The position numbers and the translations under genes are program-made. The notes under the pieces are model-generated. The model saw only the letters and a program-made list of their open reading frames with translations, was not told the DNA's origin and did no database searches. From Actinomycetota bacterium (GTDB taxonomy: Bacteria; Actinomycetota; Actinomycetes; Actinomycetales; Microbacteriaceae), in assembly GCA_009702405.1 (NCBI GenBank), contig WLIC01000002.1, positions 1 through 20,677 of the forward strand: a stretch of DNA of 20,677 nt. Direction: 5' to 3'. Shown piece by piece: positions 14,819 to 20,677 of the stretch. Every line of letters starts with the position of its first letter. Position 1 is the first letter of the stretch.

Positions 14819-16028
14819 CACCCAGCTTGGTCAACTGCATGTTGGCATAAACCAGAATCACAATCACGCCGAGGTTTCTAAGCACCAATAGCGAAACACC
14901 TAGTGGATTACTGGCCAGCAGGTCACCATAGAAAATTGGGAATATCAACCAGGACAAACCTGATGTGATTACCGTTATCCAAACCACTAACTTCCAGTTA
15001 GCAGTCTTAGCCAAGATTCCGAAGATGGCAGCCCCAACAACCCAGAGTTCATATTGAGGGGATCCAACCTTGTTGAATACCAAGAGATCCAGAGTGGCGG
15101 TCAAGAAAATCCAAGCAAAAGCAGTATTCCTATCTGCCCCTGCGCGCATAGCTCTAAAGCCTAAGAAGATAGTGATAGCTAATGCACCGAACTGAACCAG
15201 GGTCATGATGCTGGCTACCTCTGTAACTCCAAAGCCTGTGATTTGGAATGTGACAATCTCGTTGTCGTAGTAAATCTTTGAGCCAGGAATACCAAGCAGT
15301 ATTTGAATCAGCCAGAAGATAGCGATAGTTGATTCAACTTGAATACCTCTACCTGACTGCATGGTGATAAAGCTAAACATGTTCATGTTGCCACCAAGTA
15401 GTAAACCGATACCTAGAATGGCAGCTGTTCCAATAAGCATGTGTAATACGAATCGCTTGCGGTTTTCAGAAACAATAAAGCCTGAGAACAAACCCGCCAT
15501 GGGTGAAACTTTGATCCAGGTAGCAGCATTGAATAACTGCATTGAAGTTGATTCACGTTTTTCTAAGAAAGATACCGCTGCAAAAACTGTCAAAGCAAGA
15601 CTGAATACTTCAAGTCTTCCGATAGCAACTGGACCAATTAAAAACACACAGGCAATAAAGAACCAGGCAGCTTTAGCTCTATCCATGCGCTTACCCCAAC
15701 CCAGCACATAAGCAAGAAGCAACATGTTCAGATTCACAACCAGCACCAACCAACCGGTCATGTAATCAGGCGGATAAATCCAGTGAGCTATCCATAGTGG
15801 CACCTGAGCAATATATGGATAAACCCAAGGATCTCTAATGCCAAGAAGTGAATGACCTTGCAGCATGTTGCTAACCCAAGCGTCATAGATGTATCTAACA
15901 TCTCCTAGCGGATCACCGCTAGCTGTGCCTAGCCAAATGAGGGTCAGTTGAGCTAACAATCCAATTGCTAGGACGAACCAGAACTTCTTTGGCAGTGGGC
16001 TAACTCTTGCCAGTAACTTTGCTATCAA
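14799..16028 (-). CDS. GT87/DUF2029-like polytopic membrane glycosyltransferase
   Basis: This 409-residue integral membrane protein has roughly ten hydrophobic helices. It resembles the GT-C fold mannosyltransferases of the GT87/DUF2029 family, which transfer sugars from polyprenyl-phosphate donors on the outer face of the membrane. Supporting motifs are GDVRYIYDAW in the first outside loop (42-51, Asp43 a plausible catalytic acid), YPP (85-87), RLEVFSLALTVFA (138-150), TWIKVSPMAGL (170-180) and FNKVGSPQYELW late in the protein. The TTG start at 16028 is backed by AGGAG with a 7-base spacer. Acceptor (lipoglycan, wall glycan or glycoprotein) is unknown. Sequence divergence makes the family call moderate. 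Confidence 0.7.
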   Translation of the reverse strand: MIAKLLARVSPLPKKFWFVLAIGLLAQLTLIWLGTASGDPLGDVRYIYDAWVSNMLQGHSLLGIRDPWVYPYIAQVPLWIAHWIYPPDYMTGWLVLVVNLNMLLLAYVLGWGKRMDRAKAAWFFIACVFLIGPVAIGRLEVFSLALTVFAAVSFLEKRESTSMQLFNAATWIKVSPMAGLFSGFIVSENRKRFVLHMLIGTAAILGIGLLLGGNMNMFSFITMQSGRGIQVESTIAIFWLIQILLGIPGSKIYYDNEIVTFQITGFGVTEVASIMTLVQFGALAITIFLGFRAMRAGADRNTAFAWIFLTATLDLLVFNKVGSPQYELWVVGAAIFGILAKTANWKLVVWITVITSGLSWLIFPIFYGDLLASNPLGVSLLVLRNLGVIVILVYANMQLTKLGAKRVKA

Positions 16029-16106
16029 CCAAGTGCTCCTAATGGTTCGTCTCTTTGGTAAGTCTAGGATGCGTCAGGGGCGATAAGGCTTGGTTAGGCT
16101 TGTGTC

Positions 16107-17183
16107 ATGGCTAAGCTCTTCGAAACTATATCGATCAGAGGTAAAACCTCTCGTAACCGCATCTGGATTGCTCCAATGTGTCAGTATTCCTGTGAACACC
16201 AGGATGGTGTTCCTAACCAATGGCATCTAGTTCACCTAGGTTCAAGAGCTCTAGGTGGTGCAGGACTTGTGATGTGTGAAGCCACTGCTGTTCACCCTGA
16301 TGGCCGCATCAGCCCATGGGATACCGGCATTTGGAATGATGAGCAGGCTGCTGCTTGGGTTGAGATAACAAATTTCATTAGACAAGCAGGTGCACTCTCA
16401 GCTATTCAGCTAGCGCATGCTGGTCGCAAAGCTAGCATCTACCGTTCCTGGTCAGGAGATGGTGCGATGGGCCTGACTGATGGTGGTTGGGAACCAGTAT
16501 CTTCAACTAGCGAAGCTTTCCCTGGCTATAACACTCCTAAGGAACTATCAACTGAAGAGGTTTATGCCTCCATTGATGATTGGGTTCAAGCAGCTAAACG
16601 ATCTGTTGCTGCTGGCTTTGATGTCTTAGAAATACATGCCGCTCACGGCTATCTGGTCCACCAGTTCTTATCTCCACTAACTAATCAAAGAACAGATGAG
16701 TTTGGTGGCAGTGTTGCTAATCGAGCTAAGTACCTGGTTGAGATTGTTTCGGGGATTAGAGCAGCCGTTGGCGAGGATGTTCCAATCCTGGTTCGCTTCT
16801 CAGCAACTGATTATCGTGCAGATGGTTTCACGCTTGAGCAGTGTGCAGAGGTAGCTAAGTTGTGTGAAGTAGCTGGAGCGGATCTATTTGATATCTCAAG
16901 CGGTGGAATAGTTCTCGGTGTTCAGATTCCAACCGGTCCTGGCTACCAAGTTCCACTCGCTAAAGAGATGGCTGAAGAAGTAAGCGCACCAATTGCAACT
17001 GTCGGTCAGATTACTGATGCCAAACAAGCTGAAGAGATTCTGCAAACAACAAACATCGATGTGATCATGATTGGCAGGGTTTCTCTAAGAGATCCTTACT
17101 GGCCACTTCGTGCAGCCCATGAACTAGGCGTTGAAGTTGACTACTGGCCTAACCAGTACTCAAGAGGTAAATACCCTGGTTAG
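16107..17183 (+). CDS. NADH:flavin oxidoreductase, Old Yellow Enzyme (YqjM type)
   Basis: This 358-residue FMN-dependent ene-reductase has a TIM-barrel fold and probably reduces activated C=C bonds of unsaturated aldehydes and ketones with NAD(P)H. YqjM-subgroup markers are APMCQYSCE (22-30, with Cys25 and Tyr27 in the positions that tune FMN in that group), QLAHAGRKAS (101-110), the substrate-binding His177/His180 pair in EIHAAHGYL, the SPLTNQRTDEFGGS stretch (189-202) and the late FMN-phosphate loop TVGQI...MIGRVSLRDPYWP. The ATG has no clear Shine-Dalgarno site; TAGGCT (16095-16100) seven bases upstream is a possible -10 box, so the mRNA may be leaderless. Its stop overlaps the convergent CNNM gene by 4 bases. 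Physiological substrate unknown; stress detoxification is plausible. Confidence 0.93.
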   Translation: MAKLFETISIRGKTSRNRIWIAPMCQYSCEHQDGVPNQWHLVHLGSRALGGAGLVMCEATAVHPDGRISPWDTGIWNDEQAAAWVEITNFIRQAGALSAIQLAHAGRKASIYRSWSGDGAMGLTDGGWEPVSSTSEAFPGYNTPKELSTEEVYASIDDWVQAAKRSVAAGFDVLEIHAAHGYLVHQFLSPLTNQRTDEFGGSVANRAKYLVEIVSGIRAAVGEDVPILVRFSATDYRADGFTLEQCAEVAKLCEVAGADLFDISSGGIVLGVQIPTGPGYQVPLAKEMAEEVSAPIATVGQITDAKQAEEILQTTNIDVIMIGRVSLRDPYWPLRAAHELGVEVDYWPNQYSRGKYPG

Positions 17184-18220
17184 TCTCTTCTAGTTGCATC
17201 TTGAACTTCACCAACAAGTTCTTCCAAGATGTCTTCTAGGAATAACAAACCAACTAGTTTGCCTTCATCGTCGTAGCTAGCCATAAGGTGCTGTCTATCT
17301 CTTTGCATAAGAGCTAGAGCATCTTCTAATTCAACGCTGCCACCAATAGATTTCACTGTCCTGAGTAACTTACGTTGCACAGGTAGATCTGCTTCTGTCT
17401 CATCAGCATCGATGACGTCTTTGAGATGCAGGTAACCCTCAAGTTCACCGGCTTCATCAAGCACCACATATCTACTAAAGCCATGCTTAGCAACAGCTTG
17501 TTCAATGTCTCTTGGTGTAACAGTTAGGTCAACGGTAATTAAGTTAGCAACTGGAACTAGAACGTCTTTAACTTTCTTATCCGTGAATTCAAAAGTATTG
17601 GTGATAGCGCCAGTCTCATCACTGAGCACACCTTCACGGGTTGAGTGTTGAACAATATCTTCAACCTGCTCGATTGTGTATGCGGTGTTAGCTTCATTCT
17701 TAGGTTTGACACCAAATAGTCGAAGTGCTCCATTAGCTATCGCATTGAGTGCAAAAACAATTGGCTTCATAATCACAGCTAAGCCATAAACCAAAGGCAC
17801 CAATACCAAGGCAGATCGCTCAGGAATCGAGAATGAAATGTTCTTAGGAACCATCTCACCGATTAACACATGCAAGAAAGAAACCAGTACCAAAGTAATA
17901 GCAAAGGCAACTATTGTTTCAAGTTCCTCCCCTAGAGCAAACAAACCTAGCGGAGCCTTGAGGATTTCATGGATGGCAGGCTCTGCAACTAGGAGAATCA
18001 AAAGTCCGCTAATAGTCACACCTAGCTGACAGGTAGCAAGGATGAGGCTAACGTTCTCCATGCCCTTGATGGTTAGCTTTGCAGGCTTTGATCCCGCTTC
18101 AGCACGAGGTTCGATCTGGGCCCGACGAGCAGAGATAACAGCAAACTCGGCAGCAACAAAGAACCCGTTAGCCAAAAGCAGTCCTAGGAAGGCAAATATT
18201 CCAGTCCAAGCATCAGTCAT
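17180..18220 (-). CDS. CNNM/CBS domain membrane protein (HlyC/CorC family), short form
   Basis: This is a 346-residue membrane protein. The CNNM (DUF21) domain (about 1-185) begins LLLANGFFVAAEFAVISARRAQ and includes LATCQLGVTISGL and HVLIGEMVPKNISF. A CBS pair follows (about 212-335), ending in LLFLEDILEELVGEVQD. The C-terminal CorC_HlyC domain of the longer neighbour is missing. The family includes magnesium/cobalt efflux proteins and proteins of unsettled transport role. I start it at ATG 18220: the preceding gene's TGA overlaps by 8 bases and AGGGGG lies 8 bases upstream; a further-upstream in-frame ATG (18295) would begin inside the neighbour's coding region and adds non-hydrophobic sequence unlike the family. 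Likely coupled to and perhaps partnered with the upstream paralogue. Confidence 0.88.
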   Translation of the reverse strand: MTDAWTGIFAFLGLLLANGFFVAAEFAVISARRAQIEPRAEAGSKPAKLTIKGMENVSLILATCQLGVTISGLLILLVAEPAIHEILKAPLGLFALGEELETIVAFAITLVLVSFLHVLIGEMVPKNISFSIPERSALVLVPLVYGLAVIMKPIVFALNAIANGALRLFGVKPKNEANTAYTIEQVEDIVQHSTREGVLSDETGAITNTFEFTDKKVKDVLVPVANLITVDLTVTPRDIEQAVAKHGFSRYVVLDEAGELEGYLHLKDVIDADETEADLPVQRKLLRTVKSIGGSVELEDALALMQRDRQHLMASYDDEGKLVGLLFLEDILEELVGEVQDATRRD

Positions 18221-19535
18221 CACTCTCACCCCCTGACGGAATCTCATCTGGGATGAAACGGATGCGGTCAACTCGACGACCATCCATACGTTCAACTCTT
18301 AGTAAGCCATCTTCGATTCTTACCTCATCGCCAACAGAGGCAACTCGACCTAAGACAGACATGAGGTAACCAGCAACTGTTTCGTAAGCACCATCAACTG
18401 GAACTTTGATGGCTAACTTCTCTAACAGTTCATCGGGACGGAACATACCTGGGAATGAGAAAGACTTATCTTTCCCACCGGTGATCTCTAGCTTTGCTCT
18501 ATCGTGTTCATCGCCTAGTTCACCAACAAGTTCCTCAACAAGATCTTCAAGTGTCACAATTCCTGCTGTGCCACCATACTCATCAACGACGATTGCCAAC
18601 TGCAAACCTTTAGAGCGAAGAACACCCATAAGTTTCTCTAAAGAGATAGTTTCCGGAACTCTAAACGGTTCAACCATCAAAGCTGTTACTGGAACTGAAT
18701 TTCTTTTCTCTCTTGGTACCGATGCTGCTGCCTTCACGTGAACAACACCAACCACGTCATCGGTTGAACCGGTAAACACAGGGAATCTTGAGAACCCGGT
18801 GTTATGTGATAGGTCAATCACATCTTGAACAGTAAGAGATGCATCTAAAGATGTCAGTTTGGTTCTAGGGGTCATCACATCGGCTGCAACTAATTGCGAT
18901 AGCGCTAACGTCTTAGTAATCAAATCTGCTGTGCTCTGCTCTAGAGCTCCAAGGCTTGCTGATCTTTGAACCAGTGAAGATAGCTCATCAGCTGTTCTTG
19001 AAGAACTTAGTTCCTCTTTAGGTTCGATGCCAAGAGAACGAACTATGGCATTACCTGTTTTATTTAGTAACCAGATAAGCCAGCCAAAAACCCAGGTGAA
19101 GATAAGTTGAAAACGAACAACAGCTTTATTGACCCCTAGTGGCAAAGTTAGGGCTAACTTCTTAGGGATAAGCTCCCCCACCAGTGTTGAGAACAGGGTG
19201 GCAATAATGAGGGCAATCGTCAGTGCGGTTGCGTGAACGCTAGTAGTCGATAGTCCTAAAGGTTCAAGGGTTGGTTCCAAAAGAGTTGCTAAAGATGGCT
19301 CAGCTAGGAAACCGGTCAACATTGTGGTTATGGTGATACCCAGTTGAGCACCTGAAAGATGGGTGCTGGTTCGCTTCAAAGCCCTAATGCTCGCTGCTAG
19401 ACCACGCTCACCACGTTCTTGACGTGCCTCAAGGTCAGTTCTTTCAAGATTGATAAGTGAGAACTCACTGGCAACAAAGATTCCTGTGCCTATGGTGAGT
19501 AATACCCCCAGGCCGAGTAAATACCACTCGTTCAT
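18213..19535 (-). CDS. CNNM/CBS/CorC domain membrane protein (HlyC/CorC family)
   Basis: This 440-residue protein has the full HlyC/CorC architecture. The CNNM transmembrane domain (about 1-190) carries [45 protein letters not shown] and [11 protein letters not shown]. Two CBS domains follow (about 218-275 and 283-340), with MTPRTKL and the hallmark [22 protein letters not shown] (319-340). A C-terminal CorC_HlyC domain (about 350-428) includes [17 protein letters not shown]. Relatives are linked to Mg2+/Co2+ efflux or resistance; older hemolysin annotations are poorly founded. The ATG at 19535 has AAAGGG 8 bases upstream. It overlaps the next paralogue by 8 bases, so the two form an operon. 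It diverges from kgd across a 170-base gap. Confidence 0.92.
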   Translation of the reverse strand: MNEWYLLGLGVLLTIGTGIFVASEFSLINLERTDLEARQERGERGLAASIRALKRTSTHLSGAQLGITITTMLTGFLAEPSLATLLEPTLEPLGLSTTSVHATALTIALIIATLFSTLVGELIPKKLALTLPLGVNKAVVRFQLIFTWVFGWLIWLLNKTGNAIVRSLGIEPKEELSSSRTADELSSLVQRSASLGALEQSTADLITKTLALSQLVAADVMTPRTKLTSLDASLTVQDVIDLSHNTGFSRFPVFTGSTDDVVGVVHVKAAASVPREKRNSVPVTALMVEPFRVPETISLEKLMGVLRSKGLQLAIVVDEYGGTAGIVTLEDLVEELVGELGDEHDRAKLEITGGKDKSFSFPGMFRPDELLEKLAIKVPVDGAYETVAGYLMSVLGRVASVGDEVRIEDGLLRVERMDGRRVDRIRFIPDEIPSGGESDD

Positions 19536-19705
19536 AGGGTTAGCCCTTTATCTGGGCACGGGTCGGGATGGTCTGAGTCCATAACTGTATAAGCATACCT
19601 AAGCCTCATTAGCCCCTGCTAGCCATAAACAGGGCTGAAAACTCGACAGGGGTAGGCAAGGTAGGCTTATTTGGCAGTAAACAGGCGGAAGTATGAGGTG
19701 ATCTG
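19536..19705. promoter_or_regulatory. Divergent intergenic region between the CNNM pair and kgd
   Basis: This 170-base gap must hold both promoters. On the plus strand, TCGACA (19643-19648) and GCTTAT (19665-19670) with a 16-base spacer, or TAGGCT (19662-19667), are weak candidates for kgd. On the minus strand a TTATAC-type -10 can be read within TATAAGCATACC (about 19589-19600). GAGGTG (19695-19700) is the kgd ribosome site. I see no strong operator or riboswitch. Confidence 0.35.
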
Positions 19706-20677
19706 TTGTCCGACGACAACTCACAATCTAGTCAAGAATTCGGCGCTAACGAGTGGTTAGTGGACGAAATGTATAGTCAATGGCTAGCAAATCCAGAATC
19801 AGTAGACAAAGAATGGCAACCCATCCTTGAGCGCTACCACCAACTAAAACTTGGCACACCAGTAACTCCTGTAACTGCAGCTGCAGTAGTTGAATCAACC
19901 GCTACCGGATCAGTTCCGCTAGTTGCCAGAACTACAAGAGTTGAAGCGAAGCCACAACCAATTCCTGCTCAAGCTCCAACTATCGGAACTGTTACTGAAA
20001 CTGTTGAAGAAGCAACCGAAGACCAGGTCAACATTCTCAAAGGTATGTCAAAGACTTTGGCTGCCAACATGGATGCTTCTCTAACTATTCCTACCGCTAC
20101 CAGCGTTAGAGCAATCCCTGCAAAACTTTTGATTGATAACCGTATTGTGATCAACTCTCACCTGGGTAGAACCCGTGGTGGCAAAGTTTCCTTCACACAC
20201 ATCATCGGTTACGCAATCATTCGTGCTCTCAAAGAATTCCCTAGCCAAAATGTTTACTACGAAGAAGTAGATGGCAAACCTGCATCGGTATCCCCTGCGA
20301 ACATCAACTTTGGTTTAGCAATTGATATTCCTAAACCTGATGGCACACGTGCACTGCTTGTTCCTAACATCAAGAAAGCTCAGCGACTTAACTTCGCTGA
20401 GTATCTAAATGCTTATGAAGATTTAGTTAAGCGCGCTAGAGATAACAAACTAACCGCAGAAGATTTTGCTGGAACAACAGCATCGCTAACTAACCCTGGT
20501 GGAATTGGAACAGTTCACTCAGTTCCAAGACTTACTAAGGGTCAAGGTTGCATCGTTGGTGCAGGAGCACTTGATTACCCAGCTGAGTTCCAGGGTATGA
20601 GTGAAGAGCACCTAGCCAAGATTGGTGTTAGCAAGGTGATTACCCTTACCTCTACCTATGACCACAGAGTCATCCAA
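19706..20677 (+). CDS. kgd: Multifunctional 2-oxoglutarate dehydrogenase (fused E2-E1), N-terminal part
   Basis: This is the first 324 codons of the actinobacterial fused 2-oxoglutarate dehydrogenase (Kgd/OdhA), a TCA-cycle enzyme combining succinyltransferase (E2) and ThDP-dependent decarboxylase/dehydrogenase (E1) activities. It starts at TTG 19706, with GAGGTG 5 bases upstream; an in-frame TGA at 19694-19696 rules out starts further upstream than CTG 19703. Residues 15-45 (NEWLVDEMYSQWLANPESVD) match the short E1-type N-terminal motif, then a Pro/Ala/Thr-rich linker (about 50-105), then the E2 catalytic domain (about 125-324) with FTHIIGYAIIRAL, NFGLAIDIPKPDG, LTNPGGIGTVHSVP and the catalytic His320 in TYDHRV at the window end. 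No lipoyl domain precedes it, as usual for this family. The E1 part lies beyond the window. Confidence 0.95.
   Translation, partial: MSDDNSQSSQEFGANEWLVDEMYSQWLANPESVDKEWQPILERYHQLKLGTPVTPVTAAAVVESTATGSVPLVARTTRVEAKPQPIPAQAPTIGTVTETVEEATEDQVNILKGMSKTLAANMDASLTIPTATSVRAIPAKLLIDNRIVINSHLGRTRGGKVSFTHIIGYAIIRALKEFPSQNVYYEEVDGKPASVSPANINFGLAIDIPKPDGTRALLVPNIKKAQRLNFAEYLNAYEDLVKRARDNKLTAEDFAGTTASLTNPGGIGTVHSVPRLTKGQGCIVGAGALDYPAEFQGMSEEHLAKIGVSKVITLTSTYDHRVIQ

Noticed and set aside
18221..18295. N-terminal extension of the short CNNM protein
   Set aside because: It lies wholly within the upstream paralogue's coding region, is not hydrophobic like a CNNM start, and the ATG at 18220 has a good ribosome site and stop-start overlap.
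19610..19637. Imperfect inverted repeat AGCCCCTG/CAGGGCT before kgd
   Set aside because: The stem is short with a bulge and no T-tract, and it does not match a known operator; too weak to call a regulatory site.
1..20677. Mobile elements, prophage, CRISPR or defence genes
   Set aside because: No transposase, integrase, phage gene, regularly spaced repeat or target-site duplication is visible; all genes look like vertically inherited housekeeping or lifestyle genes.

Overview
This 20.7 kb window reads as ordinary chromosome of a low- to mid-GC, small-celled actinobacterium. The inference rests on a fused 2-oxoglutarate dehydrogenase (Kgd/OdhA type, E2 domain at the N-terminus), an actinobacterial Tad pilus operon, a family 1 uracil-DNA glycosylase with the actinobacterial GQDPYP variant, the metY-metX pair, and tightly packed genes with frequent TTG starts and short overlaps. 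A freshwater or marine Microbacteriaceae lineage (Luna-type: Rhodoluna/Aquiluna relatives) is my best guess, but no marker gene in the window fixes the genus.

Layout. (1) 1-3617, plus strand: the C-terminal part of an MFS transporter, then a secreted multidomain GH13 alpha-amylase preceded by a LacI-family-like operator; together they suggest use of external alpha-glucans. (2) 3619-7289, minus strand: a seven-gene Tad/Flp-type operon (tadA, tadB, tadC, a 51-residue pilin-like gene, two TadE-like pseudopilins and a third related small protein). (3) 7376-7499: tRNA-Leu(UAG) and a strong bidirectional terminator shared with the next gene. (4) 7491-10886, minus strand: a secreted subtilisin-like protease with fibronectin-like domains ahead of its catalytic domain, a GNAT acetyltransferase and ung. 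(5) 10942-14818, plus strand: an M20 amidohydrolase, a hairpin-rich leader, metY and metX (direct sulfhydrylation route to homocysteine). (6) 14799-16028, minus strand: a GT87/DUF2029-like polytopic glycosyltransferase. (7) 16107-17183, plus strand: an Old Yellow Enzyme of the YqjM type. (8) 17180-19535, minus strand: two translationally coupled CNNM/CBS (HlyC/CorC) membrane proteins. (9) 19706 to the end, plus strand: the start of kgd.

No insertion sequence, prophage, CRISPR array or defence island is visible, and no intergenic stretch exceeds 300 bases. The most interesting parts are the run of four small membrane proteins that share an N-terminal (S/D/E)(E/Q)G module in the Tad operon (one of them only 51 residues long), the structured leader before metY, and the unusual domain arrangements of the two secreted enzymes. 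I do not see a clearly new system. Several gene starts are placed differently from the longest open frame because Shine-Dalgarno sites or stop-start overlaps decide them; these are noted gene by gene.
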